Made by a program: the position numbers and the translations under genes. Of a stretch of 64,000 nt of DNA, positions 17,318-25,982 are shown in pieces. The stretch is from the NCBI GenBank assembly GCA_949296365.1, contig CASFPZ010000002.1, forward strand, positions 1 through 64,000, in the 5' to 3' direction. A model generated the notes under the pieces. The model searched no databases. It saw only the letters and a list, made by a program, of their open reading frames with translations, and was not told where the DNA came from. Within the stretch, counting starts at the first letter, position 1; every line of letters starts with the position of its first letter. Source of the DNA: an uncultured Akkermansia sp. Its GTDB lineage: Bacteria > Verrucomicrobiota > Verrucomicrobiia > Verrucomicrobiales > Akkermansiaceae.

Positions 17318-18100
17318 TTAACCCTGAGGGTGAAGTAAGAAAACCGAATCTCCAGGTTCGATACGGTTGCCTTTGGCTAAAGAACCTTTAACGACGTTAG
17401 CAATTGTCTGATTCTTTTCTTTAGAAGCAACTTGAAGTTTAGCGATGTTCTTGTTGTTACGACGAACGAGAAGAACGGTATCTGGAGAAAGTGTACTGGA
17501 CTCTCCGGCGTTAATGATCACGATATTCCACTCAGGGTTCACTTCGGTGACCCGGTATTCCTGAGAATTGGTAGCAAACTGAGCTTTGTAAAGTTCCTGG
17601 GCTTCCTGAAGCTTAGCAAGCTGTTGTTCTTTAGGAGCTACTTTCTTGGCAGCAGCATCCGCCAGAGTTTTCATTTCATCGATATCTCCGTTTAATGTCT
17701 CGATATCAGCTTTCAAGCTATCCCTATCTTGAATGACTTTTGCTGGATCATCAATTCCAATTGCGGCCAAGTCATCCTTGATTTTCTGTAAACTGGTATT
17801 CGTATTAGTGATATTTTGAGTCAAGGTTTCGAGTTCGGTCTTTAGATTAGAAACAGTTTCCTGCTCTTTATCGACGAGTGCTTGGTTTTCACTCTTCTTT
17901 TTATTCCACTCATCCCGGACTTTTTCAGCACTACTACGTTCTTCCTCAGTTTTTTGCAAAACTCCTTCCTGTCGGGTATTTTCATCACGGAGTTCGATTT
18001 TTTCTTTAATGACGGTTTCAAATTCAGCCTGGGTATCGAAAGACCAATAGGAAAGACCGCCACCAGCGAGGATTAAGATGACTAAGAGAGCAGGTTTCAT
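17318..18100 (-). CDS. Membrane-anchored coiled-coil protein, paralogue A
   Basis: 260 residues. An N-terminal hydrophobic segment (ALLVILILAGGGLSYWSF) acts as signal or anchor, followed by about 150 residues of Lys/Glu/Gln-rich heptads (about 25-175), a long coiled coil. The C-terminal 75 residues form a compact domain beginning near WNIVIINAGE, with VLLVRRNNKNIAKLQV and ending PGDSVFLL. The same domain is found in the adjacent gene at 18136-18909, so the pair arose by tandem duplication. The C-terminal block resembles the small beta domain of FlgT-like proteins, a weak comparison. Envelope location is inferred; function unknown. Confidence 0.8.
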   Translation of the reverse strand: MKPALLVILILAGGGLSYWSFDTQAEFETVIKEKIELRDENTRQEGVLQKTEEERSSAEKVRDEWNKKKSENQALVDKEQETVSNLKTELETLTQNITNTNTSLQKIKDDLAAIGIDDPAKVIQDRDSLKADIETLNGDIDEMKTLADAAAKKVAPKEQQLAKLQEAQELYKAQFATNSQEYRVTEVNPEWNIVIINAGESSTLSPDTVLLVRRNNKNIAKLQVASKEKNQTIANVVKGSLAKGNRIEPGDSVFLLHPQG

Positions 18101-18135
18101 GGGTAAAATGTGAAGGTAAAGGTTAGTTGAAAAAT

Positions 18136-18909
18136 TTAACGAGGACGGACAGAGACGACCTGATCACCAGGTAGAAGTTGAGTACCATCAACCATAGAGC
18201 TAGGTATGATGCTGGCAGTGGAACGATTCATTTCTACGTTGGTGACTTTGAGCTCAGCAATTTTTTCGCCATCTCTAACGACAGCAAGAGTGGATTGGAG
18301 AACAACGCCAGAATTGCCGCCTGCGTTGATGATAACATAACCCCATTCGCCCATGACATTATTAATAGTGGTTTTAAGGGAAGCAGGAGAGATGCGGGCC
18401 CTTTGATCAGCTGCCAATTTGTTCAATGCGGCGATAGCTCCGTCCAACTCGGTGAAACGAGCTTCAAGTGTGTCTTTTTTAGAAGTTTCGGTGGCAAGAG
18501 TGTGTTCAAGGCTTGCTTTGTCTTGTTTGAGCTGCTCAATTTCATTCAACATTTCCTTGGCCTTTTGGATGTCTTTCATTTTTTCTTGAATGTCGGCCAA
18601 TTCCTTGGTTATGTTTTCGAGCTCGGTTTTGGAGGTAGAGATTTTACTGTTGAGCCCATCGCCTTCAGTTTTCAATTCTGCCAATTGCTTTTCGAGAGCT
18701 TCACTCTCAGCTTTGTAAGAATTGGCCTTTTGTTTGGCATCTTCAAGTTTAGTTTTTTCATCAGCGATCAGACCATTGGTCTTATCGAGTTCTTGTTGTG
18801 CCCCTTCTTTGGCGCTTTTTTCCTGATCGAGGGCTTCCATGTTCTTGTAGGAGAAGAATCCTCCACAGAGCAGAACGATGACGGCAGTAATCGAGATTTT
18901 GGACCACAT
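18136..18909 (-). CDS. Membrane-anchored coiled-coil protein, paralogue B
   Basis: 257 residues. It has an N-terminal hydrophobic segment (ISITAVIVLLCGGFFSY), a coiled coil from about 28 to 175 with dense Lys/Glu heptads, then the C-terminal domain shared with its neighbour: WGYVIINAGGNSGVV, LAVVRDGEKIAELKV, and LLPGDQVVSVRPR at the end. The spacing to paralogue A (35 nt) and same orientation indicate one operon, ended by the terminator at 17232-17269. The two coiled coils are similar in length but poorly conserved, whereas the end domain is conserved, suggesting that domain is the functional part. Function unknown. Confidence 0.8.
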   Translation of the reverse strand: MWSKISITAVIVLLCGGFFSYKNMEALDQEKSAKEGAQQELDKTNGLIADEKTKLEDAKQKANSYKAESEALEKQLAELKTEGDGLNSKISTSKTELENITKELADIQEKMKDIQKAKEMLNEIEQLKQDKASLEHTLATETSKKDTLEARFTELDGAIAALNKLAADQRARISPASLKTTINNVMGEWGYVIINAGGNSGVVLQSTLAVVRDGEKIAELKVTNVEMNRSTASIIPSSMVDGTQLLPGDQVVSVRPR

Positions 18910-19138
18910 GGCTGAAAGGTGTATATAGGTTTCGTAAACTTCCTAAAGAAAGCCACAAAGAAGGGCGGAGTTCAATACAAAAATGCACGGAACACATTTT
19001 TTCTCATCTTTTGGGGTGTCAAAAGGCTTATTTCACCATTCAGATGACCTGAAATTCCCGAAAATTTAGGTGTTGACGACTTATCAGGAATTTTGCACAT
19101 CCGCGGGAATTTGGCTATTGTTGGCTTTGGGAATTCAA

Positions 19139-20149
19139 TTATTTACCGCGGCCAACATCGCAAATCAAGGCGCTATGGGCCGTTTCTGGGATAGATCTGA
19201 CTTCTGCTTGTTGGGGCAACAAGGGAGAGGTAACAAATAATCTGACATTTCTTATGGCAGGGAAAGCCGAAGCGCTCGTATACCCCATGCCACTGCCGAC
19301 TTCTCGAAAAACATCGATGAGGCTGTCGTCGAGCTGCCGAAAAATGGAAGAATGCGGTGAAGCATTGAAATTGCCACCCATAATGACAGGTAAATTACCA
19401 ATTCTCGAACCTCGAATTCTCATCGATTCAAGGAGAGAATTCATTTGCATGCGATGAAAAGAACGCAAATTAGAATAGTATTTCCATTGTGATGGAAGCA
19501 AGAAATTCATTTTCCCCTCATTTCGGGCAAACCGCACATTAACTAAACGTATAGGTAATATTGATCGTTGTGGAATCCAGTCAGCAATGACGCCTTCCAT
19601 CGATGGAATGGACATACTGCGGGATAGTTCTCCATTGCTACAGATAATAGCACAGGACCCAACCTGGCAAGCTGCCGCTTTGTTGCCAAAAAGCGTCCAT
19701 GCTAGTTCATAGGTTTGGTTTGTATTCGCAAGCCCTTGCAAAAAGAAGACGTCGGCATTTAATCGGGCTAAATGAGCAATAGGGAGAGATTTCAACTCTT
19801 CGCAATCGAGCGAAACGATACGACACTGTTGAAATCCCGGCTGTAAAGGCAAACGATATCGAGCCAATCCCGTTCGTGCTAACGCCGGTATGGAATCCAT
19901 GGTTACAAAACCATAGACAACCCAACCAATAAAAACAACTAACCCAATTCTCGAATAGGCAAAAATCCAAGCTACAACAGCAGGGATCCCAAAGACCAAG
20001 GCCCAAAGCCACGGAGGGATGGTAGACATAATACTTGTAGCATCCGAACCTTTATAGAATGCAGTCGCTATAATCAACAAGTTGCAAAACGAAAGAACGG
20101 ATACAAAACGACTCCACTGTGAGTCTGTATGCCTACCTATCCCTGACAC
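19139..20149 (-). CDS. Membrane protein with degenerate endonuclease/exonuclease/phosphatase domain
   Basis: 336 residues. About three hydrophobic segments lie in residues 15-85, then a C-terminal region (about 109-333) with the fold pattern of the EEP superfamily: RIVSLDCEE at the first strand, DVFFLQG, MGGNFNASPHSS near 257-268, and TAHSALICDV at the end. The residues that carry catalysis are changed: the usual QE is Gln138-Gly139, GDFN is GGNFN (Asp to Asn260), and the final SDH is TAH (Asp to Ala324). It is therefore probably not an active phosphodiesterase. The start is a GTG at 20149. It follows ybaB by 12 nt. Family assignment is by motif comparison. Confidence 0.7.
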   Translation of the reverse strand: MSGIGRHTDSQWSRFVSVLSFCNLLIIATAFYKGSDATSIMSTIPPWLWALVFGIPAVVAWIFAYSRIGLVVFIGWVVYGFVTMDSIPALARTGLARYRLPLQPGFQQCRIVSLDCEELKSLPIAHLARLNADVFFLQGLANTNQTYELAWTLFGNKAAACQVGSCAIICSNGELSRSMSIPSMEGVIADWIPQRSILPIRLVNVRFARNEGKMNFLLPSQWKYYSNLRSFHRMQMNSLLESMRIRGSRIGNLPVIMGGNFNASPHSSIFRQLDDSLIDVFREVGSGMGYTSASAFPAIRNVRLFVTSPLLPQQAEVRSIPETAHSALICDVGRGK

Positions 20150-20161
20150 ATCTTATTGCTG

Positions 20162-20476
20162 CTAGAATCCTAAACCTGGAGGTAAGTCAAGTCCACCCGT
20201 CAATTTTTTCATCTCAGCAGCAGCTTTTTCTTTACCCTGGGCAATGGCATTGTTAATTGTTTGCATCAAAAGGTCTTGAAGGAATTCAACATCGTTGGCA
20301 TCAAGGATTGAAGGATCAATTTTCAATTCTCTCAATACGCCGTCGCAGGTCACTGTGACCTGGATTTTTCCGGAGGCCCCTTCTGACGAGACGGTTTCCG
20401 ATGCAAGTTTCTCCTGAGCAGCTGCAAGTCCTGCTTGCATCTGCTGAGCCTGCTTCATTAATTTCATGATGTTCAT
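20162..20476 (-). CDS. YbaB/EbfC family nucleoid-associated protein
   Basis: 104 residues, the usual size. The N-terminal MKLMKQAQQMQ helix, the central IQVTVTCDGVLRELKID strands and the LPPGLGF tail are typical. The family forms tweezer-like dimers that bind DNA. Its position directly downstream of dnaX (40 nt) is conserved across many bacteria; the recR gene that often follows is absent here and replaced by the EEP-like gene. Confidence 0.93.
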   Translation of the reverse strand: MNIMKLMKQAQQMQAGLAAAQEKLASETVSSEGASGKIQVTVTCDGVLRELKIDPSILDANDVEFLQDLLMQTINNAIAQGKEKAAAEMKKLTGGLDLPPGLGF

Positions 20477-20516
20477 AATAATACAAAACCGATTTTGGAG
20501 CTAAGGACTCTTTTGT

Positions 20517-22445
20517 TCAAGAGATTATTTTCGCTTTGAAAATGGAAAGTGCCTTTTCGATAAAGGGATCGTGATAATAGTCATCCTCTTCCACCTTATT
20601 AGGTTCTTCTATCGGTGGGGATTGTGACGTTATAGGTTTCTTTTCTTCTTTTTTCTTTTGCTGTGAAACTGACGCCTGTACAGGGAGAGGAGCAGGTTCC
20701 GGTTGTATTGCCGGAAGAACAGGCGCAGGAATATCAGCTGAGACCATCACTCGTAGATTGACGGATTCTCCCAATAAATCATGTAAAATCCCTTCAATCT
20801 GAGATTTTAATTCTGCTTGAGTTAAGTTGTTGTGTGCTTGTGTGTCTTCGGGATGTACCCCAATTACATATTGATTGTTTTCGTAGCTAAGCGGAACGGC
20901 AAATTGGATAAATTCAACACGGAGAGGAGCTACCTTGGCTAAGCGTTTCATCATTTCATCCCATGCTTTTTTCCAGTCAAGTGTTGCTGAAGGAATAGAA
21001 ACGTCTTCATTGACCTTGAGCGCTGGCATTTCCTGGATCAGTGTCTCTGTCGGTTCTTCCTCTTGATTACGCTGGCCTTGCTCTTCATCCAGGGATCGAT
21101 CAGGAGAAGAGGTAATCTGCATTGCTTGAGGCAATTCTGTCGCCTGGACAGTTGGCATATCGTCGTACGGGGAACTCTCAGTTTGAACGGGTAGAGTTGC
21201 GGCAATATTTTCGTTCTCTGTGTGTTGTGGATCAATAACTGGAGATGGTTCTGAAGTGTTCGGAGTATTTTGGAAACTAGGCGGAGTCGTAACTTCTACA
21301 GATTCCAGTGAAATAGGGCGTCCTGCAATGACTCGAATGATATCGCTAATACTGGCTTCCGCTAGCGCATGAACTGCCTTGATTAATCCCATTTCCAAAT
21401 GAAGCCTTTTTTGTGCCGACCAACGCATCTTGTCTTCGGTCTCTGACAACACCTCTACCAACCTCAAAATTTTATCCGTTTTGGTAGAAGCAATTAGAGT
21501 TCCAATGCTCTTCTGAAGGCTAGGAGGAATGGAAACGATGACGGCTGAAGGGTCAACTTTGCTGACAAGGACCTCGCGTACTGTTGAAATGATTTCAGAA
21601 AGAAACTGTCCCATATCGCGTCCTGCTTCTGCTTGGACTTGAACTAGTTTCAGCAAATCAGGCAGATTCTTCCCCAAAATAAATTTCAAGGCAGAAGCTA
21701 CCGTTTCTCGAGAAGTAATGCCAAATATCTGGAGAACTTGGGATTCATCAATGGAATTGCCACAAAACGCTACCAACTGGTCGAGCATCGATTCAGCATC
21801 GCGCATCCCACCATCTGCTGCCTTGGCAATGGCAAATGCTGCTTCGCGGGTCAACTGGACCTGTTCCAATTCACAGATATGCAATAAATGCCCTGCGATA
21901 ATATCTACAGGAATGGGACGAAGGTCGAATCGCTGACACCGTGAAAGAATAGTTGGCAAAATCTTATGAGGTTCTGTCGTCGCAAAAATAAATTTCACAT
22001 GAGGGGGGGGTTCCTCAAGTGTTTTCAATAAGGCGTTGAATGACTCCTTCGTTAGCATGTGAACTTCATCAATGTACACAATCCGAAACGTCCCCTTGAC
22101 CGGTGCAAAACGTACATTGTCCCGCAAATCGCGAATATGATCGATCCCACGATTCGAAGCCCCGTCAATCTCACGAACATCAAGACTCTGGCCTTCGGCT
22201 ATCTCGCGGCAAATATCTTCATTAGGGTCAAAATCGACTTTGGGCCCGCCTGTACAATTGAGAGCTTTAGCAAAAATGCGAGCAGTGGAAGTTTTCCCTG
22301 TGCCGCGGGGACCAACAAACAAATACGCATGCGCCAAACGATTCTGTTCGATCGCATTGCGTAGTGTTTTAATGACATGATCCTGCCCCAACACGTCGTC
22401 AAATGTTTGGGGTCGGTATTTCCTGGCAAAAACTTGGTAGCTCAC
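20517..22445 (-). CDS. dnaX: DNA polymerase III subunit gamma/tau
   Basis: 642 residues. The clamp-loader AAA+ module occupies about 1-370: MSYQVFARKYRPQTFDDVLGQ start, Walker A GPRGTGKTST at 45-54, Walker B YIDEVHML, sensor TTEPHKI. The zinc module between them is incomplete: Cys64 and Cys79 are kept, but positions 73 and 76 are Asp and Glu instead of Cys. A Pro/Ser/Glu-rich linker leads to a C-terminal tau-like domain (about 500-640). The start is a GTG at 22445. It would load the beta clamp for DnaE. No usable frameshift signal for a short gamma form was found. Confidence 0.94.
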   Translation of the reverse strand: MSYQVFARKYRPQTFDDVLGQDHVIKTLRNAIEQNRLAHAYLFVGPRGTGKTSTARIFAKALNCTGGPKVDFDPNEDICREIAEGQSLDVREIDGASNRGIDHIRDLRDNVRFAPVKGTFRIVYIDEVHMLTKESFNALLKTLEEPPPHVKFIFATTEPHKILPTILSRCQRFDLRPIPVDIIAGHLLHICELEQVQLTREAAFAIAKAADGGMRDAESMLDQLVAFCGNSIDESQVLQIFGITSRETVASALKFILGKNLPDLLKLVQVQAEAGRDMGQFLSEIISTVREVLVSKVDPSAVIVSIPPSLQKSIGTLIASTKTDKILRLVEVLSETEDKMRWSAQKRLHLEMGLIKAVHALAEASISDIIRVIAGRPISLESVEVTTPPSFQNTPNTSEPSPVIDPQHTENENIAATLPVQTESSPYDDMPTVQATELPQAMQITSSPDRSLDEEQGQRNQEEEPTETLIQEMPALKVNEDVSIPSATLDWKKAWDEMMKRLAKVAPLRVEFIQFAVPLSYENNQYVIGVHPEDTQAHNNLTQAELKSQIEGILHDLLGESVNLRVMVSADIPAPVLPAIQPEPAPLPVQASVSQQKKKEEKKPITSQSPPIEEPNKVEEDDYYHDPFIEKALSIFKAKIIS

Positions 22446-22865
22446 AGTCGTGGAGCATAGCTAAGTGTATGCCCTCATGGAAGTAAAATACGCGTTATCT
22501 CTTCACCTGCCATTTTCAAAACTAATTCCCCAGTCCAATTCCGTTTTTAACAAAAAATCACTGGCCTGTAGACAACTGATGGATGAATTCAATTCTCAAT
22601 GTCAATAATTCTTCATCTTAATGGCATTGACATTCTTAACGTAAGAATACTTCAAAGGAATGTTTGTTCAAAAAAAGTTCTATTCTGACTTGGGGGGAAC
22701 TCTAGTTTTGAACGCAATTCTATCCTTCATCTCTCCCCCTCGAGGGGAGGAATCATTCTCCCACTGAAGTTTTGTTGGAATTTGCAGAAACTTTTTTACC
22801 ACCGAACTCTCAATCGTGTAATACCCAGGAAGACGAGGCTATAAAGTTCCCATCGATAGCGGAGA
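22446..22865. other. Intergenic region between dnaX and the helicase gene, two inverted repeats
   Basis: 420 nt without a gene; both flanking genes read on the minus strand, so it is 3' of the helicase and 5' of dnaX. It holds two inverted repeats that share bases: AATGTCAAT (22598-22606) with ATTGACATT (22626-22634), and ATTCTTA (22632-22638) with TAAGAAT (22642-22648). A 12-bp palindrome CCCCTCGAGGGG is at 22736-22747. I found no SRP RNA, RNase P RNA or tRNA signature here. A promoter for dnaX is expected but none is convincing. Confidence 0.5.
22598..22648. repeat. Overlapping inverted repeats upstream of dnaX
   Basis: Two perfect inverted repeats, a 9-bp arm pair with a 19-nt spacer and a 7-bp arm pair with a 3-nt loop, overlap at 22632-22634. 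The two stems are mutually exclusive in RNA. They lie about 150 nt upstream of dnaX. They could be protein-binding sites or alternative RNA structures; neither is shown. Confidence 0.4.
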
Positions 22866-24881
22866 TTACGAAGTTTCGTCTTCCAGAAGCATGTTTCTGA
22901 GGGAGGAAATGAAATCTGATTCTTCCTCTTTGGTAATAGGTGTTTGCATGATGTCATCCCATGCTTCGTAGATATAGAGGTCTTCCGGAATTTCTGAAAG
23001 GAACGATGAACGACGACATGGAGTACGTTCTCCGTAACGCAACCTAGTTGAACAAAAAGTCATCATGAGTTGTTCTTGAGCACGGGTAATACCAACGTAG
23101 AGAAGTCTCCTTTCTTCATTAAAGTTGCCTTCTTCAATGGAACGTTTATGAGGGAGGATTCCTTCTTCCAAACCGATGAGGTAGACATAAGGGAATTCGA
23201 GCCCTTTGGAGGCATGCATCGTGATGAGACAGACTCCTGGTTTAGATTCGATATCATCGCGCTCATCGTCATCTTGATCAAGAGAAAGATTACTGAGAAA
23301 ATCAGTTAGTTGTTTACCAGGCTCCCAGTATTGATGGAGGTCTGCCTTAATATCGCCTATGCTGATTAACCGTTTTTGTTGTTCGTTTTCCGTTTTACAG
23401 CAACGGCACATGTAATCGCTGTACTTTGTCTCCTCAATGAATTCTTCTAGTAAGTCGCTATAATCTTGTTGACTGGCGATAAAGAGCTGGCGATATTTTT
23501 GAATGAGCTGAATGAATTGGCGAATACTGTTTTGCGTTCTAATGGAGAAACTGCCGAGGAAATTGCTGTCTTGCAACGCGTCCCAGACACTTTGGTTGTG
23601 TTCACGACTCCATTCAATAGCGAGTCGGGCTGTTGTATCGCTGATTCCGCGCGGCGGCGTATTCAAAACGCGTAGCAAGTGAAGATCGGCCTGAGGATTG
23701 TCGATCAACCCGAGATAGGCAATGATATCTTTGACTTCTCGCCTGTCAAAAAAACTCTTGGTTCCTACCATTTTATAGGGGATCTTATGTTCCCGGAGGG
23801 TTTGCTCGAGGATACGGCTTTGCGCATTTGCTCTAAAAAGAATGGCAAAGTCTTCCCAGTTACGATTTTTCTTCTGGCGTATCGACTCGATATCTTCGAT
23901 AATAAATTCGGCTTCTTCGGCATCGCCTGGCATAGAGATGAGGCGGACGGGTACGCCACTGCCTCGATGAGCGTGGAGAGTCTTTTCGCGCCGTCCGACG
24001 TTGTGACGAATGAGAGCGTTGGCGACATCAAGGATAGGGGCGGTGCAACGATAATTTTCTTCTAAGCGAATGACTGTAGGGTTGGGGAAGAATGATTCAA
24101 AGTCCAAAATATTGCTAATTTGGGCGCCTCGCCAACCATAGATCGACTGGTCATCGTCTCCAACGACACAGATATTGTGTTTGGGCCCGACGAGGTGTTT
24201 TAAAAGGCGCATTTGCAAACTATTGGTATCCTGGAATTCATCAACCGTAATGAATTGGAAGCGGCTTTGCCAAGCTCTGCGGACATCTGGATTTTCTGCA
24301 AGTAATTTCTCTGCTAAAATAAGTAAGTCGTCAAAATCAACAGCATTTTGTGCAACGAGCTCACGTTGATAAGAGATGGCAATATTGCGGATGAGGGAAT
24401 CCTTGATACCATCGAAACCTAATCCAGTATTGCGGGAAGCGCTGATTACAGACAGAACCTGAGCGGGGTCGAGTTTTTCTTTGCGTCCACCATGGCGTAC
24501 AATGAGCTGCCGTAAGAGCCCCATTTGATCGGAACCAGCATAAATAGTAAAATTTTCTTTATATCCCAATCGACCAATATCTTCGCGCAAGATGCGTGTG
24601 CAGAGGGAATGGAAAGTACTGATGATCATGGCACGAGCCGACTTCTTATCAACCATCTGCGCAATGCGTTCACGCATTTCATTGGCAGCTTTATTAGTAA
24701 AGGTGACAGCCAGAAGGTTACGGCCTTGAATACCATTCTCAATCATATGCGCAATGCGGCAAGTCACGGTACGTGTTTTACCAGTGCCTGCGCCAGCCAG
24801 GATTAAAACAGGGCCTTCAATAGCATTGACAGCCTGACGTTGTGCTGGATTGAGGCTGTCCATAGAAAACGATTGTGCCAT
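22866..24881 (-). CDS. UvrD/PcrA/Rep-family superfamily 1A DNA helicase
   Basis: 671 residues, a 3'-5' ATP-dependent helicase for repair and conflict resolution. Motif Q is LNPAQRQAV at about 10-18; Walker A AGAGTGKTRTV starts near 29; motif II VDEFQDTN; motif III GDDDQSIYGWRGA; motif IV RLEENYR; motif V/VI TMHASKGLEFPYV and VGITRAQEQL are all in place, so it should be active. The C-terminal tail is short, nearer Rep than PcrA or UvrD; I do not choose between those names. A CRCC cluster near residue 490 (CRCCKTENEQQ) in domain 2B is unusual and might bind metal, which is speculation. Confidence 0.93.
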   Translation of the reverse strand: MAQSFSMDSLNPAQRQAVNAIEGPVLILAGAGTGKTRTVTCRIAHMIENGIQGRNLLAVTFTNKAANEMRERIAQMVDKKSARAMIISTFHSLCTRILREDIGRLGYKENFTIYAGSDQMGLLRQLIVRHGGRKEKLDPAQVLSVISASRNTGLGFDGIKDSLIRNIAISYQRELVAQNAVDFDDLLILAEKLLAENPDVRRAWQSRFQFITVDEFQDTNSLQMRLLKHLVGPKHNICVVGDDDQSIYGWRGAQISNILDFESFFPNPTVIRLEENYRCTAPILDVANALIRHNVGRREKTLHAHRGSGVPVRLISMPGDAEEAEFIIEDIESIRQKKNRNWEDFAILFRANAQSRILEQTLREHKIPYKMVGTKSFFDRREVKDIIAYLGLIDNPQADLHLLRVLNTPPRGISDTTARLAIEWSREHNQSVWDALQDSNFLGSFSIRTQNSIRQFIQLIQKYRQLFIASQQDYSDLLEEFIEETKYSDYMCRCCKTENEQQKRLISIGDIKADLHQYWEPGKQLTDFLSNLSLDQDDDERDDIESKPGVCLITMHASKGLEFPYVYLIGLEEGILPHKRSIEEGNFNEERRLLYVGITRAQEQLMMTFCSTRLRYGERTPCRRSSFLSEIPEDLYIYEAWDDIMQTPITKEEESDFISSLRNMLLEDETS

Positions 24882-24897
24882 GTGACTTAATGTTGGC

Positions 24898-25851
24898 TTA
24901 TTCTGCTGGGTCTAGGATAGAACCGATCTCGAGCGGTCGACCAGCAGCAAATTGTGCTACAGTCATTTTCTTTCCACCGTCTGGTTGAACACTTGGGATG
25001 AGGAGGGAATTTTCACCGCAGGCAACCAGAAGTCCGTGTTCACTGATGGAAAGGATGGTCCCTGGTATTGCAGAACGTGAATCTTTTTTGACTTTGGCAC
25101 AGGGGAAGAGTTTGAGGCTGCGGTTGCGTCCCTTTCGATCTTTGAAATAGGTGTATGTTCCCGGCCAGGGATCATAGGCGCGCATCATGCGTTCGATTTC
25201 TATGGCTGAGAGAGACCAATTGATGCGACCATTACCTCGTACAAGTTTTGGTGCGTAAGTCGCCTGTGATTCATCTTGTGGGATTCTGATGGCTGTTCCT
25301 GATTCAATGGCGTGAATGACATCCATGAGAACATCGGGAGCTAGATTGGAGAGAACAGTGTGCATCATACCACAAGTTTCTTTGCCCATTAGGGGGAGGG
25401 AAACAGATTTGATGAGATCCCCAGAATCCAACTTTTGAGCCATATGCATGACAGTGACGCCAATGGAGGTATCGCCTTCGCGGATGGCAGCAGCGATACA
25501 AGAGGCACCGCGGTGTTTGGGGAGTAGTGAAGCATGGACGTTGATGCATCCCATGGGTGGCATTGTTAGGATAGCTTCTGGTAAAATTTGCCCATAAGCC
25601 ATAACAATAATCAAGTCAGGCGCAAGTTCTCGAATGGCCTGGATGGATTCGGGTGTACGCAGGGATTCGGGTTGGAGGACGAGGATACCGTAATCTTCTG
25701 CCATGACTTTGAGTGCCGGTGCCATAAGCCGTTGATGCCTACCTACGGGACGATCTGGCTGAGTAACTACTGCAACAACGTCCGATTTGTTTAATAATCT
25801 TTGTAAAGATGGTAAGGCAATATCGCCTGTCCCCATGAATACGATACGCAT
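24898..25851 (-). CDS. fmt: Methionyl-tRNA formyltransferase
   Basis: About 317 residues. It formylates initiator Met-tRNA using 10-formyltetrahydrofolate. MRIVFMGTGDIALPSL at the start, the catalytic block INVHASLLPKHRGAS (Asn, His) and GVTVMHMAQKLDSGD are diagnostic, with the C-terminal tRNA-binding domain after about 210. I chose the ATG at 25851 because the family begins there; an in-frame ATG 30 codons upstream exists but adds unrelated residues. No def (peptide deformylase) gene adjoins. It lies directly downstream of ftsQ at the end of the cell wall cluster. Confidence 0.94.
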   Translation of the reverse strand: MRIVFMGTGDIALPSLQRLLNKSDVVAVVTQPDRPVGRHQRLMAPALKVMAEDYGILVLQPESLRTPESIQAIRELAPDLIIVMAYGQILPEAILTMPPMGCINVHASLLPKHRGASCIAAAIREGDTSIGVTVMHMAQKLDSGDLIKSVSLPLMGKETCGMMHTVLSNLAPDVLMDVIHAIESGTAIRIPQDESQATYAPKLVRGNGRINWSLSAIEIERMMRAYDPWPGTYTYFKDRKGRNRSLKLFPCAKVKKDSRSAIPGTILSISEHGLLVACGENSLLIPSVQPDGGKKMTVAQFAAGRPLEIGSILDPAE

Positions 25852-25982
25852 GGCGGGGAGATTGCCGCGTAGAGGCCGTTTGGTCAACGGTATAAGTTCA
25901 TTTACTCTCAGATTTTTTGAATTAGGATGTAAAAATCCCATCTATTAAAGTGGAAAAACAGAGGAAAAACCTGGAATGGGTG

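Noticed and set aside
18178..18915. A 245-residue open frame on the plus strand opposite coiled-coil paralogue B
   Set aside because: It is antisense to a gene with a convincing signal, coiled coil and conserved end domain; its composition (Phe-rich) is what the complement of Glu/Lys codons gives.
18994..19022. TTGACA with AAATGT as the promoter for the coiled-coil pair
   Set aside because: The -35 is perfect but the -10 matches only one or two bases; not strong enough to annotate.
19052..19112. AAATTCCCG / CGGGAATTT inverted repeat as a terminator for the EEP-like gene
   Set aside because: The loop is 43 nt and no T run follows.
20640..20690. An A-rich AAAAAAG run near the dnaX 3' end, as a programmed frameshift site for gamma
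   Set aside because: The heptamer is not in the frame needed for -1 slippage and lies far downstream of where a gamma product would end; no stem follows that I can support.
22736..22747. Palindrome CCCCTCGAGGGG as a terminator
   Set aside because: No loop, no T run; it is a short GC palindrome of unknown meaning.
25852..25941. Longer fmt with 30 extra N-terminal residues
   Set aside because: The family begins at MRIVFMGTG; the extension is not conserved in character and has no better ribosome binding site.
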